From positions 68,501 to 132,500 of the forward strand of contig JAODUO010000541.1 of NCBI GenBank assembly GCA_025642075.2: a DNA stretch of 64,000 nt, given 5' to 3'. This document shows positions 34,991-49,377 of this stretch, in pieces. How positions within the stretch are numbered: the first letter of the stretch is position 1; every line of letters starts with the position of its first letter. The position numbers were made by a program, and so were the translations under genes. The stretch is from Ridgeia piscesae (lineage: Eukaryota > Annelida > Polychaeta > Sabellida > Siboglinidae). The notes beneath the pieces are model-generated. The model had not been told where the DNA came from. It did not search any database and saw nothing but the letters and a program-made list of their open reading frames with translations.

Positions 34991-36217
34991 CTGATCAAAC
35001 ACCTAGGGGAGAGTGGAGTAAACATGATGCATGAAATACTGAAGAGAGTTTGGGAAGAGGAATAGATGCCAGAAGAGTGGAAGAAAGGTGAGATTATCCC
35101 CATATACAAGCAAAAGGGGGACCCACTATCATGTGGGAACTTTAGAGGCATTAAATTGTTGGAACATGGGATGAAGATGTTTGAGAAGATTGTAGAGCGC
35201 AGACTCAGAAAACTGATCACAGTCAACAACATGCAATTTGGATTTAGTCCAGGGAAAGATGCAGTATATATCATACAACAACTGCAAAAAACCCACAGAA
35301 GTGCACAAGGATTTATTCCTCACCTTCATAGATTTGGAAAAAGTGATCTGGTGTATTGGTGTCTGCGAAGGAGAGGGGTCCCAGAGAAGCTAGTGAGGCT
35401 AGTAGAAGCAACATACCATGGAGCTTCAACAGTAGTGAGAACCATGCATGGCAGAACTGATGAGTTTCTCATCAAAGTTGGACTACACCAGGGATCAGGG
35501 CTAAGCCCATTCATGTTTATCGTAGTACTAGGTGTCATCAGCGATGAGTTCAGACATGGGTTGCCACGTGAGCTGCTGTTTGCTGACGATCTAGCAGTAG
35601 TAACAGACACAGAGGAGGAGATGCAGAGGAGATGGCTTGATTGGCAGATTGTGATGGAGAGCAAGGGACTAAAAGTCAACATCGGGAAAACGGAAGTAAT
35701 GATCAGTAGCAGGTGAGGAACAAAAGCAAACATCAAAGACAGCCAAAGCACCAGCCTCAGACAGGTGAATAAATTCAAATATTTAGGTGTCACCATCAGT
35801 GAAGAAGGGGTTCAGAGAAAGCAGTAAGAGCAAGAGTCAGTGCAGCGTGGGGCAAGTGGGGAGACCTATCCGGAGTCATCAGTGACAAGAAAATGCCAAG
35901 GAAACTAAAGATCAAGCTCTACATGACTGTCATTAGACAAGTACTTCTGTATGGAGCAGAATGTTGGACAGTTAGAAAGAAGGAGGAACAGATTATCGAG
36001 AAAACAGAGATGAGGATGTTGCGAAGAATTAAAGGAGTAACACTGAGAGACAAAGTAAAGAGTGTGGACATCAGAAAGGAGCTAGGAGTGACTAGTATAC
36101 AAGAGAAAGTAAGAGAAATGAGACTATGCTGATATGGACACATGCAGAGAATGGAAGAAATCAAGAATTCGGGCCGCTGACCCCACTTAATGGGAAAAGG
36201 TGAAAGAAGAAGAAGAT
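34991..36217 (+). mobile_element. 5'-truncated RTE-like LINE
   Basis: Retains RT and the C-terminal region with a 3' end of GACCCCACTTAATGGGAAAA and a GAAGAAGAAGA tail, typical of RTE-type LINEs. It is 5' truncated and sandwiched between (TA)n arrays. Confidence 0.82.
35066..36132 (+). pseudogene. RTE-like reverse transcriptase
   Basis: 35066-35716 has EEWKKGEIIPIYKQKGDP, NFRGIKLLEHGMKMFEKI, NMQFGFSPGKD, LHQGSGLSPFMFIVVLG and ELLFADDLAVV (FADD box), GLKVNIGKTEVM. The catalytic A motif is damaged: FIDLEK is visible near 35325 only in another frame and the following A-F-D is deleted. 35893-36132 continues with RQVLLYGAECWTVRKKE and EMRMLRRIKGV, the conserved C-terminal block. Confidence 0.85.
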
Positions 36218-36267
36218 ATATATATATATATATATATAATATGTGTGTGTGTGTGTGTGTTTATTTA

Positions 36268-38339
<2,072 letters not shown>

Positions 38340-38340
<1 letters not shown>

Positions 38341-39690
38341 CACATTCATCGCTGTAAGACAAGATAATGGGAAAACGACCCGATTGTCTTCACAAAATGA
38401 AGCATGTGACACGGAAACTCACTCTGACATTGACACCATTGTCAATGCTGCTCTTGCCAAACATGCCGAAACGTTTAAAAAACCAATGGACATACAATAA
38501 AATTCCTTCAAAGCCTGCCTTCAATCGTTTGTTGAGCCAACCAACAAATGTTTCAACGATCTTGTGAAAAAGACTGCAAAAGACATCGCCAGCTTGCTTT
38601 ATTCACAGAAAGAAATTAGTGGGGAGCGGTGGTCACGTGGTAGAGCTGTCAATCAAGGGGAAGGTGGTTCAATCCCACATAAGGCCATTTTGAAACTTAG
38701 GCAATTTCGTTTGCCTCACATTTGCATGTGTCTTTCGGAAGAGACACTAAATGCTGGTGGTCCCTTCTATCTAGTGTCTATGCCAGAGGAAGTAAAAGAT
38801 CCCACACAGGGGGTAAATGTGTAACCTGTAGTGGACTCACAAATTCTCATTGGACTTTAAACGTGTGGCACGGAGCCCCGTCCAGTACCTGAGAGAGGAC
38901 GAGAAGAGGAGAAGAGGAGAAGACACTGTCAACGAACATGGCGCCATCACAAAGAAAACGATCGAACAAATCACAGCCGAACTCAAGGAAATTGAAAAAG
39001 GTATAGACTACATGGAAAATCACACCAGACGGAACAACCATCGGAATAGCTGAGGTTGCTGCTGAGAAGTGGGCTGACACCGAGGCAACTGGTCGAAAAA
39101 CATTTGTTACAGCCGGAAACTGCCTGAACAGCTGGCGAAAGAAGTAAGAATCGAGTGCGCCCATAGAACGGGCGGCACCCAGGTCGGTTGTCATAAAGTT
39201 CGAGAGTTACAGAGACAGATAATTCATTTTGCAGTATTTTCATAAATGAAGACTTCACACAAAGAGTTATGCAGATACAAAAAGAACTGTTGCCCAGAAT
39301 GAGAGAAGAGCGTGAAAGGGGAAAGTATATCTATCATACGACAAGCTGGTCATTAGGGAACGGAAAGAAAATCATTGCTAGATGTGCATAAGTAGGATGT
39401 TTAACTTGATGGATAACTTTGTCATGGCTAATTATGATCTTTCCATTAACGACAATGATTCTGTTTTAAGAAATGTTGGAGGAATAACAGCGAACTCTTT
39501 AAAACACATATTACAAATAAATGAACAAAATGACCATATCTTGGATGGAGAACCTGAATTCATTCAACATTCTCCATATTTTTCAAGTTTCAATATAGAT
39601 GATATAGTACAAGACCATTTAGCAAACTTGCAAGATTGCCTGAATGATTGCAATTATTATACTGACTCCGAGTTACAATAACTACAGTAT
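38340..39690 (+). mobile_element. Decayed LINE ORF1 region, split by a SINE
   Basis: Plus-strand pieces: 38367-38567 (basic, MPKRLKNQWTYNK), then after the SINE TAELKEIEKGIDYMENHTRR, IECAHRTGG-like APIERAAPRSVVIKFESYRD, and FINEDFTQRVMQIQKELLPR, RMREERERGKYIY. This matches the ORF1 RNA-binding protein layout (coiled coil, then R-x-x-P-R-x-I-I-V-K-F, then D-h-x-x-x-x-R-x-x-L). A following ORF (39382-39681) may be the start of ORF2. Frames are broken. Confidence 0.72.
38622..38834 (+). mobile_element. tRNA-derived SINE (second family)
   Basis: Head with A box-like TGGTCACGTGGTAGAGC and B box GGTTCAATCCC; body with GTCTTTCGGAAGAGACAC and GTAAAAGATCCCAC, a combination common to several invertebrate SINEs. 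It interrupts the LINE ORF1 region. Confidence 0.72.
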
Positions 39691-39982
39691 AAAGTAAACA
39701 GTACTTTCTCAACACACTTTTTAAAGATTAGCCGCTCGCCTATATATTTGTGGTATTTTATTGTTATTTATTTTTATTATTATTTGTGCATTATATTTAG
39801 ACTTGTTTAGGTAATTGGCATCATTCATGATACCATGATGTGGTAGCAGTAGCATATATAGTCAAATATGGTATATTTAAATATCAATTGTGGTCAATTG
39901 TAGCATACACCGTCTGCTGTAGAAAGTATTTCATCAGAAGACAATTTGAAGTGAACTGAACACATGGTGTTGTTTAATTTCC

Positions 39983-40041
<59 letters not shown>

Positions 40042-40176
40042 TTCAATCTCCAATCATTGATCATAAAAAAATTCACCACATGACATCTATATAAGAATTT
40101 TCAGTAATACATTTTTCAGTACATTAATTTTAATACAGCAATATAAGTAATAACAGTTCGCTCATCATAAAATTGG

Positions 40177-40232
<56 letters not shown>

Positions 40233-40253
40233 GAGAATATATATATATATTCA
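39691..40253. other. Intron sequence with two (TA)n arrays
   Basis: (TA)n at about 39984-40038 and 40168-40228. Nothing else recognised. Confidence 0.55.
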
Positions 40254-40834
40254 AGCAGAATATATATATATATATATGGGTCAGGTCATAGAAAAACGTA
40301 CAATTGGGGCTGGACAGGCAAAAATAATAAAACTCACAATTACTTTAAACAACTTTATTACACTTGAAGACCAACTTATTCCCTTCATTTAGCACCACAT
40401 TATACTGACTTAATCCTAGCGGTGCAGTTTTTAGAGATTGTCAAAGAAAACCTAATGTGATCGGCAAACGTCCGTGATCGAAATAAATTGAACAACAATT
40501 AAAGACCCTTTTAATATCTCAGATTAACTGCAAATTTTGTTTATAACTAGCCATGATACGTATGTTTAAAAGTACATAAAATGAATAAGCACATTAAAGA
40601 ATCTTTAAAATTATATGCTAATCAACTTTCACCGATGACTGAAAATAGCGCAAATCTTTTGAAAACACTTTTGACTTTACCCTTGCATATTCAAAAATGC
40701 TTTCTTACACATGAAAGTCACTCTACATAATCTACGACATATCTACTTTACAAAATATGTGGTCCAGAGCACTCACAAACAGCACCGTTGTCTCATAGCC
40801 GACATATACAAAGTCATATAAAATTGTGTAAAAA

Positions 40835-41520
40835 TCACGGACGTTTGTTACTGGTATCATTTACTTAAGACACTTGTATGGGTACTAAACATCTTCATAT
40901 CATCTCAAAACGTCTTCTACATGTACAAAAGAGGTTGATCTTTGGTTATAGCTATACAAGTACATATATTTCGACCATTTCGACCATTCACTGTATGTGT
41001 CATGACTTTGAAAATGAAAACATTTTTTTTTAATTTTCCCCAGGTTACAAGTGCTCTCAAATACAACAGAACCTCTTCTATAGCATTAATGTACAAGGCC
41101 AACATGTTTACTATTAGTGTTAACAGTAATAAAGACCTTTCTAACACTTGCAGGTGAACAGTATGCCTGCTTACCATATATACATAAAACTCACAGACGT
41201 TTGCGTAAAATTCACAGACGTTTGCTACTGGTATCATTTACTTAAGACACTTGTATGAGTACTAAGCATCTTCATATCATCTCAAAACATCTTCTATATG
41301 TACAAAAGAGGTTGATCTGTGCTTACAGCTATATACAAGTATATATTTCGACCATTCACTGTATGTGTTATGATTTTGAAAAATAAAAACCCTTTTTTTT
41401 ACTTTCTCCAGATTATGTGTATTATTATACAAATATATCACATAACCTCTTCTATACCCTTAATGTACAAGACCAACATGTTTACTATTAGTTTCAACAG
41501 TGAAAACGATCATTCTGCCA
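40835..41520 (+). repeat. ~375-bp tandem duplication in the transposon's left subterminal region
   Basis: 40843-41140 and 41217-41510 are diverged direct copies (shared CTGGTATCATTTACTTAAGA, CATCTTCATATCATCTCAAA, ATGTACAAAAGAGGTTGATC). Each copy is preceded by the CACGGACGTTTG-type motif. Confidence 0.85.
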
Positions 41521-41604
41521 GTTTCAGTCACCTTCTCTGTATATTTAAAAATCACGGACGTTTGTTTAAAAAGTTCACGGACGTTCGCGTACTAGAATAC
41601 TGTC

Positions 41605-43870
41605 TTACAGCGCAGCGAACCTTGCCGCGATCAACTGTAACAAGACAGGTGGTAGGACATAGTGGCTTATACGCCTAGAAGTACCTACAACTTCAGGTGA
41701 GCAGGTCTTCAGGAGTATGTCCTCCTTTGGGATGGTGAGTATGTCCTTAGTGACTGGCCAACGAAACATGGTATGATCACCGCGAGACGTGTGGACCATA
41801 AAGTCCACCACGTACTCTCCACTTTCCTCCCCCCCTTTCTATCACTTTCCCGAGGTACCATTGGCCATCGTATATGCATGCGAGGAAGTCTTCTACATCG
41901 TAGGTTTCCTCCTGTGGAGTGGGCTCCACTGGTCGATCTGCTGCCTCAGGCTCTGGTGCAGCAGGCTCCGCTGATTGTTCTGTGGCCTCAGGCTCCGGTG
42001 CGGGCTCTATCTCTGCTTCCTCGACTTGGTCGCCTCCGGGGCACAGCACGCGCTCCTTCCAACCTGGACACTGCCGCAGAGACGTGCAGTTCTCCCAGCA
42101 GCATGCGTCGAAGCAGGAGGTGTCCCGCACAGCGATAGAATGGTCCGGAGTCACAGGCACAACTCCATGCACAGACATAGTGCCTGGCACACTCTTGCTG
42201 GCAACTAGTTCACGCACACGGCGCCTCTCGCGTACAATATCCGACACAGATGTAGCGGACAGACCCCTCCAGTTTGTTCCCCCTCTTAGCGAACTGAGCG
42301 GCGTTCCATATCTTTTTGTTCCGCTTCACTGACAAGTCCGCATTCCGTTTCGCTGCAGCACCAACGCCGTCGCATGGCCCTTTGCCATGGCCTGCTTCGA
42401 AGTAGGTCCAGGTCGCCTGAACGCCAAACAACTGTTGGTGCTTGCAAAGTATCGAGAAGATGAAGATATTCCTATATTGGCTGGAGGGAGAGTCGGAGGC
42501 ATAGTGGATGGTGGTGACCTCAGGCAGAGTGGTGCGGACAAAGTCACACAGAACTCTGAGGAATGCGAGGATGGCACCGGTGTCATGGGCCCGGTCATCC
42601 GTCACGAGGGCCACAGACCAGTGTGTGGTAACCTCTTCCTCCCGGTGGTGGATGACAGCTGGGTGGAGGGTGACTGGCTCCTTAGCATAGTACATGCTCT
42701 GTAGCTCCTCGGGATATGAGACCATCCAATTCTCGGCGAAGTCCATCTGGATGGTACACTCTGCTGGTGCCCTGGTGGTGTGATGGTGAGGAACTCCTGT
42801 GCCAGATTGTCTATGTAGGAGTCCCTCAGAGTGTCCAACTCCACAAGGCGCAACTTCCAGCATGTCTTCCCCTCCTCAGGGTCACTGTACGGGACACTAA
42901 CCGCTGCCAGGTCTCACAGCGGATTGTGTCGGGCAGGTTTTTCCCTCGGAGAGTGGCGGTGAAGAACTTCACAACTTTGATGTACTTCTCCACATGACGC
43001 ACATCGTTGAAGAAGGTCCGGCTGACGGTGACTGGGGTGCTGCTCATTATAAATCTGGTGCAGGTGGTCCGTGAACTCTGTCAGAATGACTTTCTGGTGC
43101 TTCACCTTCTTGACTGTCACCGTGTCCTTTTTGCCCGGAAGAGTGTACGAGTGCTCGGGGCGCTTTAGAAATTCGATCACGAGTTCCCTCCGCCCCCTGA
43201 ACTCCACTGCGCATGTAGAGACCTTTCGGGGACCCGAAAGCAAGGAACGCCGGTCCTTCGCCAACTGGCTTGTCAGTCTCTTCACCTTGAGTTCCTCAGG
43301 CGAGGTGACGGACTTCAAAAACCTGAGGCGCTCAGTCCGAGACATTCGCCGTAAGTTGTCCACAACAGTGTCATAAAGTTCAGCCTTTTTCCGGGTCACA
43401 TCACCGCTATTCTCTGCCTGGGGACTCTGGTCAACTTGGGGAGGGGGAAGGGGAATCTCCTCGGCATCCTCAATGCTGTGGGTTCCTGTGTCGTCCCGTG
43501 GACCATCACCGTGATCCCCTACCTGGGGACTCCGGTCAACCCGGTGCGGAGGAATGTCCTCGACACCACCGTCCTCCACCCCACCGTCCTCCACCCCACC
43601 GTCCTCCACCCGGGTAATCCGGTCAACCCGGGGAAGAGCAGTGCAGACCGCAACACGGGCAGTGTGGTCGTCCCATGCAGCGGACTTGTGTGCTGACTTG
43701 GAGGGCAATACTGCTGGTTCGGTAGCAGCTGATTTGGCAGCAGCAGCATTCAATTTGCCGATCTCAGCCTGCAGTTCGGCGACACGCTGCTTCTCCAAGC
43801 GCAGGTGGTAGTACAGCCTCGACTTACGTGGAGTTCTGGCCACTGGCCGGTTTGGCCGGAACAACGCCAC
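41605..43870 (-). pseudogene. Transposase-like protein of the 6-kb DNA transposon, frameshifted
   Basis: Reading down the minus strand: 43870-42914 starts MALFRPNRPVARTPRKSR, a heptad-like LEKQRVAELQAEIGKL, a VEDGGVEDGG repeat and LRFLKSVTSPEELK. 42863-42210 has the core: IQMDFAENWMVSY, HHREEEVTTHWSVALVTDD, IHYASDSPSSQYRN and FEAGHGKGPCDGVGAAAKR. 42247-41777 has SCFDACCWENCTSLRQC, an Ala/Pro/Glu-rich linker and FLACIYDGQWYLGKV. 41811-41605 has FRWPVTKDILTIPKEDI, RRISHYVLPP. The Asp in MDF and in ASD are candidate catalytic residues. Frames change several times; one change coincides with a run of seven G (plus-strand C at about 41829-41835), where six would keep frame. This looks like a known but, to me, unnamed invertebrate transposon family. 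Confidence 0.72.
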
Positions 43871-44007
43871 CTGATATAAAAAGTAAAATTTTAATTTAGT
43901 ATATGCGTGATATGCAGACTATAATTAGGACATTAATCTCAAAATTATTATTTTAATCTCAAGATAATTATTAATCTCTGTGGAATTTCTTTATAAATTA
44001 CATGCAG

Positions 44008-44412
44008 TCAATTAGTGCGTCGTCGTCGTGGGGTCGCCATCTCAGGTCCAGGCTGACCGCGCTGAGGCGCTGGGTGAGGTGCAGGCTGGGCGCGCTGAGG
44101 CGCAGGCTGAGGTCCAGGCTGGGGTCCAGGCTGGGCGCGCTGAGGTGCAGGCTGAGGTCCGGGCTGTAGTGCTTCCTTTTCTGCCTTCTTTGCTCTGAAG
44201 CGCTGCCCCCTTATGCGTGCCAGAGCAATCTGCCGGTCCTTCTCATCTTGATGTATTGTTTCCCATACTCTCTGCCGGCTGGTTCTCTTTCGCTCGGCCT
44301 CAGCATTGTTGAATTCTTCCTCGCCAAATTCTCTCTTTAACTTGTCCCATTGCTCCGCCTGCGACTTTGCGTGGGAGTTCTTCTCCACTGGGGGAAGTTT
44401 CTTCCTACCCAT
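44008..44412 (-). CDS. Basic ORF upstream of the transposase (possible N-terminal exon)
   Basis: 134 residues from MGRKKLPPVEKNSHAK to a TPRRRRTN end. The middle is highly charged and helical-looking (ERKRTSRQRVWETIHQDE, IALARIRGQRFRAKKAEK), followed by a Pro/Gln repeat (PGPQPAPQRAQ units). It lies 138 bases upstream of the transposase ORF on the same strand and inside the same TIRs. It could be the first exon of the transposase gene (acceptor candidate TTATATCAG before 43870) or a separate accessory protein. No stop interrupts it. Function is unknown. Confidence 0.55.
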   Translation of the reverse strand: MGRKKLPPVEKNSHAKSQAEQWDKLKREFGEEEFNNAEAERKRTSRQRVWETIHQDEKDRQIALARIRGQRFRAKKAEKEALQPGPQPAPQRAQPGPQPGPQPAPQRAQPAPHPAPQRGQPGPEMATPRRRRTN

Positions 44413-46264
44413 GGTGCTAAAAATAGAGGAGAGGTATAATTAGCTAGACAAAAACAGGAAAACAAACGTCCGTGAATTTTACCCAAAAATGAACCATTTA
44501 ATTTTGCTAAAACGACTGTTGGGTGATAGCAGTACGAGGGGGGCAGGTTGTGTAAACATAGGGAAAGTCCAATCCTACCGAAAGTGGTATTTTGAAACCA
44601 AAATATACAAAACAAACATCCGTGATATAAATAAATTTAGCCCTGAATTTCTCCATGGTGAGGTTAGATACTCAATTCTTCATCTTTACAGCTCTACAGA
44701 TGCCCGTGCAACATAAAAATCATATATAGCAGTGATACATATAATATTAACATGTATTGGTCACATTCATGTCTGACAGCAAAAGTCCGTGATTTTTATT
44801 ACCTTAACCTCTATTAGTGCCTCCAGTGTCTATACAATTAAGGCCAGGTTAATGTTAACACACTCTAAACAGACAGGGGAAGTATACGTGTAGACTAGAC
44901 CATGAAATAATATGCTATAATACATATTTAATAGCTGAGAGAACGAAATAAGTGGCAACATTTGATTTTTTTCCTAAAGAAAATTACTTGGACTAGCCCA
45001 AAGTAAGGGTATCTAACATGGGATGTAAGCAAAACATCACCTGAAGATGTGTACATGTCTGTTGTATTGTCCTAGATCGATAATTTTGACAAGCATGAAA
45101 AAATAAAAGCAGAATGACCTGACTTTGGTTGAAGAAAATAAATATCACGGACGTTTGCCAATAATTCACGGACGTTTGTCCAATACTTGTTTCGTCCATG
45201 GCGGACCTGGATTTGGGCAGATTTCTAACCATCGTCGTACATACGATGCACAACATAAAAACACACTATTAAAATGCTACTTTAACTATATCTGCACGTC
45301 TCTCGATCCTTCAAAAACAACTTTTCGTCATGATTTTTGGGAACACTCACCTTTACTCAGTGAATTTTGTTGTTAGTCTGTACAAGAAGTTTTCCAAAGT
45401 TGTGTTGTTGCCTTGTCTGCGTCCAAAAGGTGCCCGGATGTAAACCACTTCCACCGGCTAACATACGGGCACTAATGGTCATTCATTTGCTACTGAGTCG
45501 CAATAACATTCACGGACGTTTGTTTTCATTTCGACGCCAGTTGTAGGGCCAATACACAAACTGGAGTGAAACGTTTGTTCGCAACTGAAGAATGTGGTAC
45601 AAGAAACGAGAAATGCTATAGGAAATAGCTAGAAAATTATATGCAGGAGAGGTAAAAATGTTGAACAAACGTCCGTGATTTTTATCAGTATAATTCTGTT
45701 CATGTGCCACCCTAGCCAAGGGAAATGGGTGTGGCTAAAACCTTTTCCACCCACAACAATGCAACAACGTACCCTTGTCCATAGGTGGTAAAAATAATAT
45801 GGTGCCCACTTTCTTAACATGCAAATTGGGCTTTTGAAATATAATTCACGGACGTTTGTTTAACTCAAATTTCTCATTTGAATGAGAATTGAGAAAATTG
45901 TACTGGCCCAAATCATGTTAAAATGTCATGGAAATGTAAACTGTGTCCACTTACTAGACAAATAATAAGTTTGGGATATTCTAACTTTACATTACTTGAA
46001 ATAGGATACATTTACAAAATGAAGAAATGTTAAAAAATGCATTTTCCCCCTTTTTTTCTAATTTATAGGCCAATAACACAATACATTCTCATCGGACAAA
46101 TTTACATTTTTCTGAAAGCCCAAACAATTCTCTACTGAATAATACTAAGAAGAATTAGATTGGTGTAGAGGTTTTTATTCTATACCCATGTAAAGCTGAA
46201 AACTGTGAAAATGGTGAATTGTACGTTTTTCTAAGACCTCACCCATATATATATATATTCTGCT

Positions 46265-46850
46265 GGAATGGCTGTCAACAATACTATTTTATTGATATAC
46301 CCACTACATGTGTACTAATAGCCACTGTAACGCTGTTTACATATTTTATTTTATTGTATACATTGTGCAATATATGGCTTTGTATAATGTTGGTTGTTTG
46401 TCATCTAAGATGACCACAAAACATTGTAGTAGGGTCTAGAATTGCAGTTTTGTGACCATTTTCTGGTTACTAAAGTTTTTCTATTGATTTGACTTCTATG
46501 GACCATTTAAACAAGATTTAATCCCCCGGTCCCCCTAAAAATGCTGGCACTTTCCACCAGAGAGCCAAATCCAAAATGGCCACTGGCACCATCTCAAAAA
46601 AATTACTTTTAACCAAAGCCTGATACCCAATTAATATGAAGGGAGCGAGAACCCCGCTGCTGGGCATGATGAATAATGGTTCTAGAAGTGAGCTCCTTTT
46701 TGGGATGAGGGCCAGATTGGCTGGATTTTTTAATGAGGGTACAAATCTTTTGTTTAGCACAATGAGGGTCTGATTTGTTTTAATGAAGCACACTTGCATT
46801 TCAGATTAATTAATTGTTCTCTTTTTTGTATAATTTCATATCACATACAG
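46265..46850. other. Intron sequence, nothing recognised
   Basis: Between the 6-kb transposon and the decayed ORF at 46.9 kb. Confidence 0.45.
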
Positions 46851-46854
46851 AGCG

Positions 46855-48200
46855 ATGTGTGATGCCGTGGTGTCGACGGTTCGTTATGTGAATAGAAAAC
46901 ATAGTTTATACCAATGTCCACTATTCCATGTGTCCTCCAGTGTAGCGGGCTTTGCGATGAAGCCACCAATTCCATTATCTCAATTGAGAGGTGGGAAAAG
47001 CTCAAGAAAAAGGCCCTGTTATGGAGCGGTCTTTACAAGTTTGGAGATGTCCATGCAACTGTAGTTTGGGATAAAGGTTCCCTCGGACAATGTGTCCATG
47101 ATGCATGTAGGTTGACCTTATGTGATACGAAGAAACTCAAGCAGGCCAATAAAAGACAGAAAACCCAAGAGGTTGATGAATGCCTATCTCAGTCTTCATC
47201 TATGTCTGAAACTTGTTCCCCAGCTTCGGCTCCAGCTGCCAAGCAGGTGCAATCAAGTCTAGGGCTGGTATATGATAAAACAAAATTGAAAAGATGCCAA
47301 CAGGAAGCACATGGAATGCAGCCCAAAACGGATGCGATAAGATAAGCAGTATGTGCAGGACCTGGTCACATGCATGCAAGAGTTCGACTCCCTCCTGTTC
47401 GACCCGGACTCACCCACCCTCCGCACCCTACAGTCAGCCATGCCTGCATCTGGTCAGCTCGTTGCGGACTTCAACTCAGCCCGTGCCGTGGGGGAGAAAA
47501 TTTACCAGTTTCTTGCGAGAACTGGTGTTCAATAAGAACACCTCCCTCCATGCATCTGTTCCTCTGAGCAAACGGTTGACGTTTGCCAAGGAATCAGGCA
47601 CAAAGACGCCCGGGGAGGAACTCACGGTGACAGCTGCTGAGATGGAGTGAATCGCTCTCAAGGCAGTGATCAACCTGGTTGAGGTCAGTCAACTTGTTGA
47701 CCTACCCCAGTTGCTGGAACAACGTGTTGTTGAGGAGAGTATGGCCTATTTAACTCCAACGGCACACACAGGAAGACACAAAAGAGCAAGCTCATCCAGA
47801 AGCTCTCTCTGCAATATATAGACCTGCAGGGACCATTCGTCTATCTCGTCGACATGGGCATGATCTGGAGGATGGCAACTCCAACAGAAGAAGGTAGATG
47901 CAAGATGGCACCCCACACAAGTGGTCGGACTACATGCACAAAGTGTCATTCATTATCCTTGTCCATTGTGGCGATACTGACCGTATCATCTGTGTGAACC
48001 ACCCGAACGACGCAGCATATTCAACTAAAGACGACGAGCGAGACCTGCGGGTGCAGGGTAAGGCACATGTCCCCAACACCTACATGAAATTGACAGACAC
48101 TTCCCTCTGCCAGAGCGTTCAAAACGCTGCTGTGTAGCGTCAGAACTGGCTTAACAATTGACATCCATGTGTCCACCAAAAATGTGTCACTGGCAACAAT
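46855..48200 (+). pseudogene. Decayed unclassified ORF, probably transposon-derived
   Basis: 46914-47345 codes a Cys/His stretch (CVLQCSGLCDEATN, ERWEKLKKKALLWSG, GQCVHDACRLTLC, KKLKQANKRQKTQE) that could bind zinc. 47353-47535 has DLVTCMQEFDSLLFDPDSP. After more frame changes, 47898-48137 has VNHPNDAAYSTKDDERDL, RVQGKAHVPNTYMKLTD. The layout (N-terminal Cys module, long middle, C-terminal DDER block) looks like one protein broken by at least four frameshifts. I do not recognise the family. Confidence 0.5.
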
Positions 48201-49377
48201 TTTATCCTGCATAAAGCCCTGCTGATCTACCTGACCTACACATGCATCTAAGAATTCATGCACACACATTAAGACTCGTACATGGAAAGCTATGACAACA
48301 CCAATGTCATCATCAACATTGTGACGACAGCTCTTCAGACTTCACTATGTGAAAAAACCAGTCTCACCATCTCATCTCAAGGCCAGTGATAACAGGCAGT
48401 CTGGAAATGGTGCATGTCCTGAGTATTTCTTTCTATTTAGACATGCCATCCTATTATTATTTATGCTATGTGGCTCTAATGTTATATGTGAGGCAGTTAG
48501 ACACAGATGACTTGCATCCATACCGACAATGTTATCTAATCTAATTTTGTGTTCCACGCAGTAGCTTACACGGTGTGCACTGATTGATCTGCATTTTCCA
48601 CCATCAAGTATACAACTAATCACACCATATTTGTTGTTTATACCCTTACTACCACCTGTTCACATCTAGCACTGACCATTTGTAGACAAAAGCAAATTTT
48701 CTCTTATTTGTTCCAACAGCCTTGCAGCGACAATGGCATCCATCATGCAGAAAGGCACCAGGCATTTATGTTGCCATGGATTTGCATAACCTACTTATTA
48801 GGGCACAGAGCACTGTTGATTTTCCCATTGGCTTGAGATTTTTTTATTTCTGCACAGTCACTGCCGTCATGTCATTGATATGCTGATCAAATTTGGTAAA
48901 AATCACATACATGGTCAGGCTCTTTTAAAATGCATGCACGTGCACTGCCTGTCAATATTGACTGAATTTAGCACATTTTTCTACATCTGCAGGGTCATGA
49001 AATAAAAATGCTAAAAATCACTACACCATCTACACTAACACGTGTCATTACACTGCAGATACATCATAGGACTGAATCTACTAGTATGCCTGCCCTAGTG
49101 TACTCATTGACCAATTTCTTTTTTTTAATCTCAAATGACACAATTCTTAAGGTACTACATCCGTATGGGTCAGATCAGGAAGTGTAACTCTGTTGTGACC
49201 CCTCCAGCAGTTGGAATAGTGCTTGGCCCACTATGTCAACTCCCAAGAGGACTATTTTGATGAGGACAGTAGTAGGGTTTTTAATTTCAATAGTCCAGGA
49301 ACATATGGGTCGCACATTGTATATATTTAGAATATACTGCCTGATACAGTTTACATGTGGTCACTACGTCCACCCAC
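48201..49377. other. Intron sequence, nothing recognised
   Basis: Between the decayed ORF and exon 3. Confidence 0.45.

Larger units (their letters stand above)
40254..46264. mobile_element. 6.0-kb DNA transposon with (AT)n-containing TIRs and subterminal motif array
   Basis: TIRs: 40254-40305 and inverted 46217-46264, starting AGCAGAATATATAT and ending GAAAAACGTACAATT, with a few mismatches. Inside are 14 copies, in both orientations, of TCACGGACGTTTG (some degenerate), clustered in the two subterminal zones and absent from the coding centre. The centre codes on the minus strand for a broken DDE-type transposase-like protein and a basic upstream ORF. Known: subterminal motif arrays are transposase-binding sites in several eukaryotic DNA transposon superfamilies. 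I cannot name the superfamily. No clear target duplication was found. Confidence 0.78.

Noticed and set aside
41773..43811. Plus-strand ORFs across the transposon
   Set aside because: Shadows of the minus-strand transposase in a GC-rich coding region; their composition is unlike any domain.
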